From Comamonas avium (GTDB lineage: Bacteria; Pseudomonadota; Gammaproteobacteria; Burkholderiales; Burkholderiaceae_C), in contig NZ_JACSQK010000007.1 of the NCBI RefSeq assembly GCF_014836675.1, forward strand, positions 1 to 64,000: a DNA stretch of 64,000 bases. The letters are read 5' to 3'. This document shows, in pieces, positions 1-9,136 of the stretch; the stretch's first letter is position 1, and each line of letters opens with the position of its first letter. The position numbers were made by a program, and so were the translations under genes. Under the pieces are notes generated by a model. It ran no database searches. It worked only from the letters and a program-made list of their open reading frames with translations, and was not told where the DNA came from.

Positions 1-53
1 TTTAAGTCCTGTGGAATACCGACAAGAACTTGGTCTAGCCGCATAAAAACCAG

Positions 54-138
54 TCCAAGTTTTTATCCGCATCCCCACCGGGGGCTAGTGGGTCACTTCG
101 AGATGGAAATCAACATCCAGGTTTTTGTCCGCATCCCC
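54..138. repeat. Imperfect direct repeat, two copies of about 23 bp, 62 bp apart
   Basis: Copies at 54-76 and 116-138 match at 21 of 23 positions. Read on the minus strand, both encode GDADKNLD, and the two base differences are synonymous (GAT/GAC and TTG/CTG). The 62-bp spacing puts the copies in different reading frames. The second copy lies in a 31-codon minus-strand frame (85-180) with no clear ribosome site. This looks like a duplicated fragment of an old coding end rather than a working gene; a DNA-binding role cannot be excluded. Confidence 0.5.
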
Positions 139-204
139 TTGGGGCAGGGAACCATTATTTGCAGGTACAGTCTTGCTCATGTAATCACATTGAGCTGAGG
201 GATC

Positions 205-738
205 ATGCTTGGAAGAAATGAAGGCGTTTCGCACAACACTGAGGACAAGGGGTGGTGGTGTCAACACGGGGAACGGCTTGAACTTGCGTTCGTGGATATT
301 TGCCAAACGAACCTGGGCTTATCTGCGGCGATTAACCCAGCCAAGGAAAGAGATCCATATGCGCCGGATTTAGTTGTAGATGGGATATTGGCTGACCTGA
401 AGGTTCAGAACACCCCATTTTTTGTTTCCAATCGCTATGACCTAGATCCTCGTCGTACCGTTACCTTCAACCGCAAGGACTATGAGAGATACAGGTCGCT
501 CTACCCGGAAATAGATATTTACTTCTGGGTGGAGTGGACTCAGACAGAGTCAAAGTTTGGCAGTGTTGACTATTTGGCAGGCATCTATCGGCTACCGTTC
601 GCCGACGTTGCAAGATTGATTCAAGGCGGGGCGCCAGAACATGAATATATGCACCGCCGCAACGATACTCAGGGAAACGCGAAATCCTCTTTCCTGCTGA
701 ACCTCGGCGACTTCCAGACTCTGTTCGAGAAAAGCTAA
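205..738 (+). CDS. Hypothetical protein with PD-(D/E)XK nuclease-like motif
   Basis: A 177-residue protein of unknown function. Near residues 52-66 it reads PDLVVDGILADLKVQ, which fits the PD-Xn-(D/E)XK metal-binding signature of restriction-like nucleases. An upstream glutamate (GERLELAF, residues 23-30) is a candidate extra active-site residue. The C-terminal half is rich in aromatic residues, such as IDIYFWVEW. The start is supported by GAGG 6 bases before ATG. It converges on the restriction gene at 974-1771 and lies on the same island, so a role in defence or element maintenance is plausible. It is not a Vsr-type nuclease by length or motif. The fold assignment is inference; the function is unknown. 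Confidence 0.6.
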   Translation: MLGRNEGVSHNTEDKGWWCQHGERLELAFVDICQTNLGLSAAINPAKERDPYAPDLVVDGILADLKVQNTPFFVSNRYDLDPRRTVTFNRKDYERYRSLYPEIDIYFWVEWTQTESKFGSVDYLAGIYRLPFADVARLIQGGAPEHEYMHRRNDTQGNAKSSFLLNLGDFQTLFEKS

Positions 739-784
739 AAAACGCCAGCCTTTGAGTTTCTGGTTTTCTAGGTTGCGGACACCC

Positions 785-805
785 TTCCCCCAAGCAAAGG
801 GGGAA
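785..805 (+). promoter_or_regulatory. Hairpin covering a Shine-Dalgarno sequence
   Basis: A perfect 7-bp inverted repeat, TTCCCCC - AAGCAAA - GGGGGAA. Its 3' arm contains the GGGGG that would act as ribosome-binding site for the ATG at 809. It begins 46 bases after the preceding stop codon and is not followed by a T-run, so a simple terminator is less likely than RNA structure limiting translation of the small frame downstream. This is inference from sequence only. Confidence 0.35.
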
Positions 806-808
806 TTC

Positions 809-919
809 ATGAAGGACTCTATTGCCAAGCATGGGGCGAATATCGGCCCTAGTGCTGGTAACACTGCGGTTCACACAGGTAGAAAGAGCGAGAATTCCAC
901 GCTGCTTGTCATGAGGTAG
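809..919 (+). CDS. Possible 36-residue small protein
   Basis: ATG at 809 follows GGGGGAA closely and opens a 36-codon frame ending in TAG at 917-919. The product begins MKDSIAKHGANIGPSAG and is hydrophilic, with no signal peptide or membrane segment and no family I recognise. It lies between two convergent island genes. The good but hairpin-masked ribosome site is the main support; a chance frame remains quite possible. Confidence 0.25.
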   Translation: MKDSIAKHGANIGPSAGNTAVHTGRKSENSTLLVMR

Positions 920-973
920 CTGCGTCTGGGACTCTTGTTATCTTGGCTTCATTTAGGCTTGTGCAACTAAGCC

Positions 974-1771
974 TCATCGAAGAGTTGGTACGGCCTTTTT
1001 CTTTGCCACGCTGGTCAGTTTCGGCTTCTCCGCTGCGCTGTTGAAAGCGATAAGCTTGTCCCAGTTGATGGAGCCGTTGTCGTTAGAGAACTCTTTTAAA
1101 AACTCCAGCACAAAGCGGTTTTTAGCTTCGTCAAAGGCTTGCTGGAATTCAGGGCGACGATCGACTGGTGTATCCAGCATGCATGTAGCAATTTTGATGT
1201 AGTACTGGTTATCGCCAGTGAGCATTGCCCAAAACTCTTGGCCTGCTACTTCTCTGAACGTTGCTTTGCTTCTTTCGGTTTGCTTTTTACGGCCGTAACA
1301 ATAGCCAACTACTGGGTCAAAGCGCAAGGCAAGCTTTGATAAACGCTTGTTGAGCGAGGCAAAGTTTTCACCCTGTTTTTTCTTGCTTGCTGCATTGAAG
1401 ACGTTGACACCAGATTTGACGGCTATGGGGCGTACCACGCCTTCCCCGGGTATTTGCATGGTGACGTCAACACCCTCCCCGTCAGAGGTCATGACCGTTG
1501 CATCTGGATTGGCATGCTTCGCAGACCATTCAGCCAGGGGCTCAAAGAAAACGTTACCGAAGAGGGTTTCATCCGAGCTGGAGACGTGGGCACGCAGAAT
1601 TTCTTCCACGATTTCGCTGGCGTCAGCCACCCCAGATGCCCGGTAGAGATAGGGGTTTTTTCTGCTAAGCGTTTGAATTAGCTTGAGGTTTTGAAGAGAT
1701 TCTTTTCGCTTAGAAAAGAAAATGTCTAGCAGCTCTGCAACTTTTTCTTGCAGCTTAACTTCTTCAATCAT
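974..1771 (-). CDS. Type II restriction endonuclease, PmeII/EcoO109I-like
   Basis: A 265-residue protein, the expected size for this nuclease family. It would cut DNA at the site methylated by the adjacent C5 methyltransferase. Visible family features are the N-terminal stretch NPYLYRASGVADASEIVEEIL, an acidic metal-binding segment GEGVDVT near residue 100, the following strand IAVKSGVNVFNAAS carrying the putative catalytic lysine, and later GYCYGRKK and GQEFWAML segments that resemble EcoO109I. The start has a G-rich ribosome site. It begins 26 bp after the methyltransferase stop, so the pair is probably one transcript with the methylase first, a usual arrangement that protects the host. Recognition sequence cannot be read from sequence. 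Confidence 0.75.
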   Translation of the reverse strand: MIEEVKLQEKVAELLDIFFSKRKESLQNLKLIQTLSRKNPYLYRASGVADASEIVEEILRAHVSSSDETLFGNVFFEPLAEWSAKHANPDATVMTSDGEGVDVTMQIPGEGVVRPIAVKSGVNVFNAASKKKQGENFASLNKRLSKLALRFDPVVGYCYGRKKQTERSKATFREVAGQEFWAMLTGDNQYYIKIATCMLDTPVDRRPEFQQAFDEAKNRFVLEFLKEFSNDNGSINWDKLIAFNSAAEKPKLTSVAKKKAVPTLR

Positions 1772-1797
1772 CCCCCGCCCTTTTCAATACTGTGTTT

Positions 1798-2964
1798 TTA
1801 TTTGCCAGCCAGCGCCTGAGACATTTGCCGCATGCTGTCATGCACTGAAGTGCCACGCATGCGTTTGACGCGAATCTCAGATTTACCGAGCGCTACCGCC
1901 ACCAGCATTTGCCCAATGGCCCGCCCCAGTGGGATGGGAACGGCATTGCCAATCTGCCTGTAACAGTCAGTGATCTTACCCTCGAAGACCCAACTGTCTG
2001 GAAACTGCTGAATGCGTGCGTATTCCTTGACGGAGAGCGGACGCAGCTCACGCGGGTGGCCCAGCAGGGTGGCTTTTTGGTTGGGACTGGTAACCAGCGT
2101 GGGAGATGGCTCTGAGTAAGGAAGGCGACGGTAGAAGCCAACTTTACCGCCACCTGATTCATAAGCGCCGCCCATGGCCTTTTTAGCGATGCCTGGAGGC
2201 AGAGATTTCCAGTTGCCGCCTTCAGGTACCAGGTGCAGGTATTCCATGATGGCGGGCGTAAATTTAGCGCATGGGCCTGGGTCTTCAATGTCGCCTATCG
2301 CATCAAAAAGGGTTCGCCAGCGCATGCCCTCATTCTGGTGAATGTGGAAGTGTGTGGGTGATGGCAAGAAAATGGCTTCTTTATCGCGGCTGCCGATGAT
2401 GACCAAGCGCTCCCGGAATTGCGGGGTGCCGTAGTGCACCGCATCCAACACGCCATGCACGGTGTGGTAACCCAAAGCTTTGAACTTTTGCAGGATATGT
2501 TCTAGCAAGGGCAGAGATTGCTTGTCTCCAGGGTCAACCAGCGTGGATGCCAAACCTTTGACGTTTTCCATAACAAAGAACCTAGGGCGCAACTGATCAA
2601 CCACATGGATGAACTGGTTGTAGAGCTGGCCGCGCTCATCCTCAACACCCAGGCGCTTGCCTGCTGTTGAGAAAGATTGGCATGGTGGGCCGCCTACAAC
2701 AGCAAAGACGGAGTCTTTTTTTAGTTTTCCTGCCTTGAGCAGAAAGTCACAAGATGGGTCTTGGTTAATAAGCTCTCTAATATCGCCCAGAACACCTACG
2801 TGGCCGTTTTTCTTAATAGTCTCTACACACCATTTGTCATAATCTTGAGAGACAGCCACGTTGAGGCCCGCCTGCATGAGACCTATGTCTAGCCCCATAG
2901 CTCCAGAAAAGAGAGAAACAACTGGAAAAAGTGGCGTTCCGTCGATATTTTTAATATTACGCAT
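1798..2964 (-). CDS. DNA (cytosine-5-)-methyltransferase
   Basis: A 388-residue C5 cytosine methyltransferase that transfers methyl groups from S-adenosylmethionine to cytosine in its target site. Conserved motifs are in canonical order: motif I SLFSGAMGLDIG (about 17-28), motif IV GGPPCQSFS with catalytic Cys95, motif VI ENV (133-135), motif VIII QFRERLVIIGSR (182-193), motif IX with EYARIQQFPDSW, and motif X RQIGNAVP near residue 340. The region between motifs VIII and IX is the target-recognition domain; its specificity is unknown. It sits directly upstream of the restriction gene and forms a complete R-M pair. No controller (C) protein gene is visible nearby. Confidence 0.95.
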   Translation of the reverse strand: MRNIKNIDGTPLFPVVSLFSGAMGLDIGLMQAGLNVAVSQDYDKWCVETIKKNGHVGVLGDIRELINQDPSCDFLLKAGKLKKDSVFAVVGGPPCQSFSTAGKRLGVEDERGQLYNQFIHVVDQLRPRFFVMENVKGLASTLVDPGDKQSLPLLEHILQKFKALGYHTVHGVLDAVHYGTPQFRERLVIIGSRDKEAIFLPSPTHFHIHQNEGMRWRTLFDAIGDIEDPGPCAKFTPAIMEYLHLVPEGGNWKSLPPGIAKKAMGGAYESGGGKVGFYRRLPYSEPSPTLVTSPNQKATLLGHPRELRPLSVKEYARIQQFPDSWVFEGKITDCYRQIGNAVPIPLGRAIGQMLVAVALGKSEIRVKRMRGTSVHDSMRQMSQALAGK

Positions 2965-3210
2965 TTAGTACTCAAACAGCATCTAATCATCAAAACGTGC
3001 TGCATTTGTTGCTTGAAGCAGGCAGCTCAAGCTTCAAAAATTTTATCTCGATCACACCTAGGCATGCATAGAGCAAGAACTTGCCCACACAGAGCCACTC
3101 ACAGAAGCTACTTACTACAGCGCGAGATCTGCAACCAGACTGGCGCCGTCGCCATCTGCCAGTGCGTGTAGCTTATGCCCTCGTCATGTCAAACATCAGA
3201 GAGCTACTGC

Positions 3211-4287
3211 TTAGATCGATGGCTGCCCTCTCACTGCGTCCTCAGTTTGCCAGCTTCTCCGGTCTAGCTTCACAACCAAATCTTCTGCTCTCAAGTGTGT
3301 ATAGCGCTTCAGCATCTGCATGGACTTGTGCCCGCTGATGGCAGATACCTCTTGATCGCTGAAACCTTGCTCAACTAGGCGACTTACAGCCTCATGGCGA
3401 AGATCGTGAAAGTGAAGGTCACGAAACCCTTGCTTTGCCAAAATTTGGCGCCAAACGCGATCGTACTGCCATGGTCTTCTCTGACCATCCCTGCCAGGCT
3501 CTCCGAAAAATATAAGACGGGTATCGCCAGGACGAGCAGGGTTAGAAATAGCCTCTCGCATCACTTCGGTAGCCCGCCGACTGAGAGGAACGGTTCGTGG
3601 CTCACCATTTTTAGTGTCAAGCAGCCTGACGATACGGCGCTCCATGTCCACGTGCTCTAGCTTTAATGAAGTTATTTCGGATCGGCGCATTCCGGTCTCA
3701 ATAGCCAGCTCCACAATCCACTTCAACATGGGGTTGCTATGTGCTGCCACTGCAGCAAACAATCGAGCTTCTTCACCAGCATCCAAACGTCGGTCGCGGG
3801 CAGCGCCAGGAGTAGGCTTCCTAATCAAGCGCACCGGGTTGTAGACGAGCCCTACACCCCATTCACGCATAGCCACAGCGTACAGATGGCCTAACAGTGC
3901 TAAGTCAAGCCGCACTGTGTTGGCAGCCTTGCCATCAGCCAAACGCTGATCACGGAATTTAGCCACCAGCTCGGGCGTCACTGCACTCATGGAGTACGCC
4001 CCAAAGAACTTCGTCAAGGCAGAAAGATGCGATCGCTCACCGAGCTGGGTGTAATGCTTTTTGGTGGGAGTGACTTCAGCCGCATAGCGATCCAGTGCCT
4101 GGGCCAACGTCATGCGATCGGCGGACTGCCTACGGATGTACAAGCCGCGCACCATTTCATCCTCAGTCGTACGAGCCCAGTCATCGGCATCGCGCTTGAC
4201 TCGGAAAGTCTTGATAGTGGTGGGAAAGCCGCGCTTGCGGATGATGGCCTTCCAAGTGCCGGAGGGGGTTTTGATGATGCTTGCCAT
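3211..4287 (-). CDS. Tyrosine recombinase (integrase)
   Basis: A 358-residue site-specific recombinase of the phage integrase family. It has an N-terminal arm-binding part, a core-binding SAM-like part (about 60-150) and a C-terminal catalytic domain. Catalytic residues are visible: Arg in TGMRRSE (about 201), HDLRH (about 294-298), His in SGHKSM (about 320) and the nucleophile Tyr in KRYTHLR (about 329). I prefer the ATG at 4287, preceded by AAGG, over a start 18 bases upstream. The gene starts 106 bp from the 3' end of a tRNA gene and reads away from it, the classic arrangement of an element integrated at a tRNA. It would catalyse integration and excision of the island to its left. Confidence 0.95.
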   Translation of the reverse strand: MASIIKTPSGTWKAIIRKRGFPTTIKTFRVKRDADDWARTTEDEMVRGLYIRRQSADRMTLAQALDRYAAEVTPTKKHYTQLGERSHLSALTKFFGAYSMSAVTPELVAKFRDQRLADGKAANTVRLDLALLGHLYAVAMREWGVGLVYNPVRLIRKPTPGAARDRRLDAGEEARLFAAVAAHSNPMLKWIVELAIETGMRRSEITSLKLEHVDMERRIVRLLDTKNGEPRTVPLSRRATEVMREAISNPARPGDTRLIFFGEPGRDGQRRPWQYDRVWRQILAKQGFRDLHFHDLRHEAVSRLVEQGFSDQEVSAISGHKSMQMLKRYTHLRAEDLVVKLDRRSWQTEDAVRGQPSI

Positions 4288-4392
4288 GAGGTACCTTCGG
4301 TTCAATGTACCGAAACTGTTACCTTAGGGGCTATGGTGAATAGCCTTCGCAACAACAGCGCAAGCCTAAGCTGTTGTTTCCATTAAAAGAAA

Positions 4393-4415
4393 TGGTAGGG
4401 CGTGGCGGACTTGAA
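4393..4415 (-). other. Probable attachment site at tRNA 3' end
   Basis: The 3' portion of the tRNA-Ile gene, including the encoded CCA, adjoins the integrase. Integrases of this type commonly use the 3' part of a tRNA gene as attachment site and restore it on insertion. No second copy of this segment is visible in bases 1-4390, so the other junction should lie to the left of the window. Exact core boundaries are unknown. Confidence 0.5.
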
Positions 4416-4469
4416 CCGACGACCAAAGGATTATGAGTCCTCTGCTCTAACCAACTGAGCTAACGCCCC
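4393..4469 (-). tRNA. tRNA-Ile(CAU), lysidine type
   Basis: A 77-nt cloverleaf on the minus strand. The 7-bp acceptor GGGGCGT pairs with ACGCCCT (one G-U), followed by A73 and an encoded CCA. The anticodon stem-loop has loop CTCATAA, giving anticodon CAU. The variable and T-arm segment TTTGGTCG..GGTTCAAGTCC resembles the minor tRNA-Ile2, whose C34 is changed to lysidine by TilS, more than elongator or initiator tRNA-Met. The Ile versus Met choice rests on similarity from memory. Confidence 0.8.
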
Positions 4470-4521
4470 AACCTGACTTCCCAGGCCCGTAAGGACCAGG
4501 GAAACCTTCGCATTGTAACGG

Positions 4522-5529
4522 CTAGCGGTGGTGGCTCAGCGCATTGCTGACCAACTTGGACGTTATGTCCACGATTTGAATCATCTTGTCGTAGTGCATG
4601 CGTGTGGGGCCAATCACGCCCAGGGTGCCCACAATCTGGCCGTCGACTTCGTACGGGGCGCTCACCACCGACAGCTCCTCAAAAGGTACGACCTGGCTTT
4701 CGCCGCCAATGTAGATGCGCACGCCTTCGGCTTTGCTGGAGAAGTCCAGCAGGCGCAGTATCTGGGTTTTTTGTTCAAACAGCTCAAAGGCCCGGCGCAG
4801 GTTGCCCATGTCGCTGGAGAAATCACTCACGGCCAGCAAATTGCGCTCGCCAGAGATGATGACTTGCTCTTGGGGTGCTTGCGACATCACTTCTGCGCTG
4901 ACGTTGACCGCCGCCTGCATCAGGTTGGCTACTTCGCCGCGCAGCTGGTCTACCTCTTGTTTGATGCGCTCGCGCACTTGCTCAATATCCAGCCCCGCGT
5001 AGTTGGCGTTGATGAAGTTAGAGGCTTCAATAAGCTGCGACGCAGAAAACTCTGCGTCTGTAAATATCACCCGGTTTTGCACATCGCCCTGGGGCGAGAC
5101 GATGATCACCAGCACGCGCCGCTCTGAGAGTTTGACGAATTCGATGTGTTTGAACACCGAACTGCGGCGCGGTGCCATGACCACGCCCACAAACTGCGAC
5201 ATGTTGGACAGCAGCTGCGCCGCGTTGGCAATCACCTTCTGTGGTTGTTCTGCAACCAGCTCGGGGGCCACCAGCCCGCCGCTTTGCACCGTGAGCATGG
5301 TGTCTACAAACAAGCGGTAGCCACGGGCCGTGGGAATGCGCCCTGCAGAGGTGTGGGGGCTGACGATAAGCCCCATTTCCTCCAGGTCCGACATGACATT
5401 GCGGATTGTCGCAGGCGACAATTCCAGCCCAGAGGCGCGCGACAAAGTGCGCGAACCTACAGGTTGGCCGTCCGAGATATAGCGCTCGACCAGCGCTTTC
5501 AACAACAACTTGGAACGTTCATCGAGCAT
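4522..5529 (-). CDS. hrcA: Heat-inducible transcription repressor HrcA
   Basis: A 335-residue repressor of class I heat-shock genes (groESL, dnaK) that binds CIRCE operators and depends on GroEL for activity. The N-terminal winged-helix region reads [18 protein letters not shown], followed by PVGSRTL and [18 protein letters not shown], all typical of HrcA. The central GAF-like part and C-terminal [11 protein letters not shown] also fit. It is divergent from nadK with only 29 bp between start codons, an arrangement common in betaproteobacteria. I see no CIRCE element (TTAGCACTC-N9-GAGTGCTAA) in this gap. Confidence 0.96.
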   Translation of the reverse strand: MLDERSKLLLKALVERYISDGQPVGSRTLSRASGLELSPATIRNVMSDLEEMGLIVSPHTSAGRIPTARGYRLFVDTMLTVQSGGLVAPELVAEQPQKVIANAAQLLSNMSQFVGVVMAPRRSSVFKHIEFVKLSERRVLVIIVSPQGDVQNRVIFTDAEFSASQLIEASNFINANYAGLDIEQVRERIKQEVDQLRGEVANLMQAAVNVSAEVMSQAPQEQVIISGERNLLAVSDFSSDMGNLRRAFELFEQKTQILRLLDFSSKAEGVRIYIGGESQVVPFEELSVVSAPYEVDGQIVGTLGVIGPTRMHYDKMIQIVDITSKLVSNALSHHR

Positions 5530-5558
5530 GTGATGATTTTAATGATGTAATTTCCGTT

Positions 5559-6461
5559 ATGACGTCCAAGTTTCGCCACGTAGCGCTGGTTGGCAAATAC
5601 CAGTCTTCTTCTGCCTCTGGTGCTGCCACCGAGCAGTCTCGCCAAATCCTTTTTGATATTGCAGGTTTTCTGCAACAGCAGGGCTGCGAGGTGGTTTTAG
5701 AAGAAGAAACGGCCACCCACACTGGCTTGCAGCATAGTTTTCGGTCCATGCCGGTAGATGGCCTGGGCCAGCACTGCGATCTGGGCATTGTGGTGGGCGG
5801 CGACGGCACCATGCTGGGCATTGGCCGCCAATTGGCCAAGTATGGAACACCCTTGATTGGTATCAACCAAGGCCGTCTGGGCTTTGTCACCGATATTCCG
5901 CTGGATGATTACCCACAGGCCTTGCTGCCCATTCTGCAGGGCCAATACGAACAAGAAGCCCGCCCCTTGATGCACGCCCGCGTGGTGCGTCAGGGCGAAA
6001 CGGTATTTGAGGCGCTGGCCATGAACGATGTTGTCGTCAACCGTGGCGGCACTTCGGGCATGGTGGAGCTGCGTGTGGAGGTTGATGGACAGTTTCTGTC
6101 CAACCAGCGTGCTGACGGGTTGATTGTGGCCACGCCCACAGGCTCTACGGCCTACACGCTGTCGGTGGGCGGGCCACTGATGCACCCCTCGATTCCCGCC
6201 TGGCTGATGGCGCCCATTGCGCCGCACACGCTCTCTAACAGGCCCATCGTGCTGTCGGACCAGACCGAAGTGATGATGGAAGTGGTCAGCGGGCGCGATA
6301 TCAGCGCCAACTTTGACATGCAGTCGCTGGCCTCTTTGCTGCATGGCGACCGTATTTTTGTCCGCCGCTCTGAATACAGCGTGCGGTTTTTGCACCCCGT
6401 AGGCTGGAACTACTTCGCAACGCTGCGCAAAAAACTCGGCTGGAACGAAGGGGGCTACTGA
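5559..6461 (+). CDS. nadK: NAD kinase
   Basis: A 300-residue cytosolic enzyme that phosphorylates NAD+ to NADP+ using ATP or polyphosphate. It has the GGDGTMLG nucleotide motif near residue 87 and the [17 protein letters not shown] segment of the C-terminal domain. The ATG at 5559 is chosen because the open frame upstream runs back through hrcA on the other strand; the product then begins [15 protein letters not shown], a normal NadK start. It is followed after 2 bp by recN, so the two are probably co-transcribed. Confidence 0.96.
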   Translation: MTSKFRHVALVGKYQSSSASGAATEQSRQILFDIAGFLQQQGCEVVLEEETATHTGLQHSFRSMPVDGLGQHCDLGIVVGGDGTMLGIGRQLAKYGTPLIGINQGRLGFVTDIPLDDYPQALLPILQGQYEQEARPLMHARVVRQGETVFEALAMNDVVVNRGGTSGMVELRVEVDGQFLSNQRADGLIVATPTGSTAYTLSVGGPLMHPSIPAWLMAPIAPHTLSNRPIVLSDQTEVMMEVVSGRDISANFDMQSLASLLHGDRIFVRRSEYSVRFLHPVGWNYFATLRKKLGWNEGGY

Positions 6462-6463
6462 CC

Positions 6464-8125
6464 ATGGCACTTAAACGCATCGCCTTGCGTGACTTTGTCA
6501 TCGTGCAGCAGCTGGATTTGGATTTGCACTCAGGCTTTACCGTGCTGACGGGCGAGACCGGGGCAGGCAAATCTATTTTGATTGATGCCCTGCAACTGGT
6601 GCTGGGCAGCCGCGCCGATGCAGGTGTTGTGCGTGAAGGTGCCGCTCAGGCCGATATCAGTGCCGAGTTTGATGGCCCCGCCCATTTGCATGCCTGGCTA
6701 GAAGAAGGCGGTTTTGCGCTGGAAGACACGCTCTTGCTGCGCCGCGTGATCGACACACAGGGCCGCAGCCGCGCCTGGATCAACGGTGCACCGGCCACCG
6801 CCACCCAATTGCGCGCGCTGGGCGACGCTTTGCTGGACATTCATGGCCAGCACGCCTGGCAAAGCCTGACCCGCGCCGATGCCGTGCGTGAGCTGCTGGA
6901 CGCTTACGCGGGCGTCTCCACCCACACTGTGCAACAGCACTGGGCAGCATGGCGCGCTGCCTCCAAAGACCTGGAGCATGCGATGGCCGCGCAAGACACC
7001 CTGCAACGTGAACGCGAGCGTTTGCAATGGCAGATTGGTGAGCTGGACAAGCTCAACCCCGGCATGGACGAATGGGATGAGCTGAACACCCAGCACACCC
7101 GCCTGTCGCACGCGCAGGCACTTCTGGAAACGGCACAAAACGCGCTCTTTTTGCTGGAAGACGATGAAGCCGGCATCAGCAGCCCGCTGGGGCGTGCGCA
7201 GGACATGCTGCAGGACAACGAGCACCTGGAGCCCGAGTTTCAGGCGATTGCCGATGTGCTGGCATCCAGCCTGGCGCAGATCAACGATGCCCAGCATTCA
7301 CTGCAAATTTACCTGCGCCGCACCGAGCTAGACCCCGAGAAACTGGCCGAACTAGACCAGCGCCTGTCGCTGTGGATGCAGCTGGCACGCCGCTACAAGC
7401 GCACCCCACAAGAGCTGCCTGCACTGCTGCAATCGTGGCGCGAAGAGCTGCGCCAGCTGGATGCGGTGGTTGACATTGACCGCTTGCGCAAAGCCGAGCA
7501 GCAAGCGCAAGAGGCGTTTCAGACATCGGCACGCGCACTGTCGCAGCAGCGTGCCAAGGCGGCGCCCAAGCTCTCGCGTGCCATCACCCAGGCCATGCAA
7601 GGCCTGGGCATGCAAGGCGGCAGGTTTGAAGTGCAGCTGGACAAGCTGACCGAGCCCGGCGCGCATGGCTTGGACAGCGTGCAATTTTTAGTGGCTGGCC
7701 ACCCCGGTGCCACGCCCAAACCGATTGGGAAAGTGGCCTCGGGGGGTGAGCTTTCGCGCCTGTCGCTGGCCATTGCCGTCACCACCAGTGAGCTGGGTCA
7801 TGCTGGCACCCTGATTTTTGACGAAGTCGACTCTGGCGTGGGCGGTGCCGTGGCCGAGACCGTCGGCAAGCTGATGCGCGCTTTGGGCAAAGACCGCCAG
7901 GTACTCGCCGTTACCCATTTGCCGCAGGTGGCTGCGTGCGCCGACCATCACTATGTGGTGGCCAAAAAACGTGACAAAGCAGGCACCAGCAGCACCGTCA
8001 CCCCGACCGATACCAGCCAGCGTGAGCGGGAGATTGCGCGCATGCTGGGCGGAGAAAAAATCTCAGCCACTACCATGGCCCATGCGCGTGAAATGCTGGT
8101 GCAGGCAACGCAAGAGATAGGCTGA
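6464..8125 (+). CDS. recN: DNA repair protein RecN
   Basis: A 553-residue SMC-like ATPase involved in double-strand break repair. It has an N-terminal Walker A GETGAGKS (about residues 29-36), a long helical coiled-coil middle part rich in Glu, Gln and Leu, and a C-terminal signature [14 protein letters not shown] with Walker [13 protein letters not shown]. The C-terminal D-loop/H-loop region [12 protein letters not shown] is also present. Length matches the family. The start lies 2 bp after nadK, and rapZ follows after 17 bp, so a nadK-recN-rapZ transcript is likely. No SOS (LexA) box was noticed directly upstream. Confidence 0.96.
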   Translation: MALKRIALRDFVIVQQLDLDLHSGFTVLTGETGAGKSILIDALQLVLGSRADAGVVREGAAQADISAEFDGPAHLHAWLEEGGFALEDTLLLRRVIDTQGRSRAWINGAPATATQLRALGDALLDIHGQHAWQSLTRADAVRELLDAYAGVSTHTVQQHWAAWRAASKDLEHAMAAQDTLQRERERLQWQIGELDKLNPGMDEWDELNTQHTRLSHAQALLETAQNALFLLEDDEAGISSPLGRAQDMLQDNEHLEPEFQAIADVLASSLAQINDAQHSLQIYLRRTELDPEKLAELDQRLSLWMQLARRYKRTPQELPALLQSWREELRQLDAVVDIDRLRKAEQQAQEAFQTSARALSQQRAKAAPKLSRAITQAMQGLGMQGGRFEVQLDKLTEPGAHGLDSVQFLVAGHPGATPKPIGKVASGGELSRLSLAIAVTTSELGHAGTLIFDEVDSGVGGAVAETVGKLMRALGKDRQVLAVTHLPQVAACADHHYVVAKKRDKAGTSSTVTPTDTSQREREIARMLGGEKISATTMAHAREMLVQATQEIG

Positions 8126-8142
8126 CAACACAGAGGGCAGAA

Positions 8143-9048
8143 ATGACAGATTTGGAAATTGTGCTGATCACCGGAATGTCTGGTTCTGGCAAGTCCGTGG
8201 CCTTGCACGCTCTGGAAGATGCCGGCTATTACTGCGTTGACAATCTGCCGCCCGAACTGCTGGAAGACTTTGTGCGCCTGCAGCATGTGCACCATGGCAA
8301 GCGCGTAGCGATTGCCATTGATGCACGCAGCGCCACCAGCCTGCCCAACCTGCCGCGTGAGCTGGACAAGCTGGAGCGGCTGAAAGCCTCGGGCCTGCAT
8401 TTGCATGTGCTGTTTCTGGATGCCTCCACCGGCACTTTGGTGCGCCGCTTTTCGGAGACACGACGCCGTCACCCGCTCTCAAAATCTGAAACCCCCGATG
8501 GCCGCCAGGCGCTGATGCAAATCATCGAGCAAGAACGCGAGCTGCTGGGTGATCTGCGCGAGCACGCCCACGTCATTGACACCAGCAACATCCGCGGCTC
8601 ACAGCTGCAAAGCTATGTCAAAGCGCTGCTCAAGGCACCAGCCAACCAGATGACGCTGGTGTTTCAGTCCTTTGGGTTCAAGCACGGTATTCCAGTCGAT
8701 GCTGACTACGTATTTGACGTGCGCATGCTGCCCAATCCGTATTACGACACAGAGCTGCGCCCGCTGACTGGCAAGGACGAAGCCGTGCAAAGCTTTCTGC
8801 GCCAGCAGCCCGACGTAGCCGCCATGCAAACGCATATTGCGCAATTTCTGGACCACTGGCTGCCAGTGCTCAACGCTAACCACCGCAGCTATGTGACCGT
8901 GGCCATTGGCTGCACGGGCGGGCAGCACCGCTCGGTGTACCTGGTCGAACAGCTGGCCGAGCGCTACCAGAGCCAATGGTCCACCTTGCGCCGCCACCGT
9001 GAGATGGACAGCCGGGCCTGGGCTGCCATCACAGCCGTATCCCATTAA
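8143..9048 (+). CDS. rapZ: RNase adapter protein / nucleotide-binding RapZ
   Basis: A 301-residue P-loop protein. In enterobacteria RapZ binds small RNAs and guides RNase E to control glucosamine-6-phosphate synthase. Here the N-terminal Walker [14 protein letters not shown] (about 8-20) and [10 protein letters not shown] segment are diagnostic, as is the C-terminal [14 protein letters not shown] motif. In many betaproteobacteria the gene lies with PTS or hpr genes; here it follows recN, and no PTS gene is seen nearby. The regulatory target in this organism is unknown. Confidence 0.93.
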   Translation: MTDLEIVLITGMSGSGKSVALHALEDAGYYCVDNLPPELLEDFVRLQHVHHGKRVAIAIDARSATSLPNLPRELDKLERLKASGLHLHVLFLDASTGTLVRRFSETRRRHPLSKSETPDGRQALMQIIEQERELLGDLREHAHVIDTSNIRGSQLQSYVKALLKAPANQMTLVFQSFGFKHGIPVDADYVFDVRMLPNPYYDTELRPLTGKDEAVQSFLRQQPDVAAMQTHIAQFLDHWLPVLNANHRSYVTVAIGCTGGQHRSVYLVEQLAERYQSQWSTLRRHREMDSRAWAAITAVSH

Positions 9049-9052
9049 AAAG

Positions 9053-9132
9053 AGAGCTATCAGCGCTTGCCAGGAATAGCTTTCAGATACAAAAGTATCT
9101 TAAAGCCTTTGTACACAAGCGTTAAGCGCTCC
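9053..9132. repeat. Dispersed nested-hairpin repeat, long form (copy 1)
   Basis: Lies between convergent rapZ and mutY. The outer arms GAGCTATCAGCGCTTG and CAAGCGTTAAGCGCTCC are imperfect inverted repeats. The inner arms TTTCAGATAC and GTATCTTAAAG surround a short A-rich loop. It shares its motifs with the copies at 24861, 38623, 48996 and 59188. It could serve as a bidirectional terminator as well. Confidence 0.75.
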
Positions 9133-9136
9133 TTTT

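Noticed and set aside
3081..3338. Short open frame between the methyltransferase and integrase genes, as a possible R-M controller
   Set aside because: No helix-turn-helix pattern, no ribosome site, and it overlaps the integrase 3' end.
5530..5558. CIRCE operator in the hrcA-nadK gap
   Set aside because: The 29-bp gap is too short and does not contain the inverted TTAGCACTC element.
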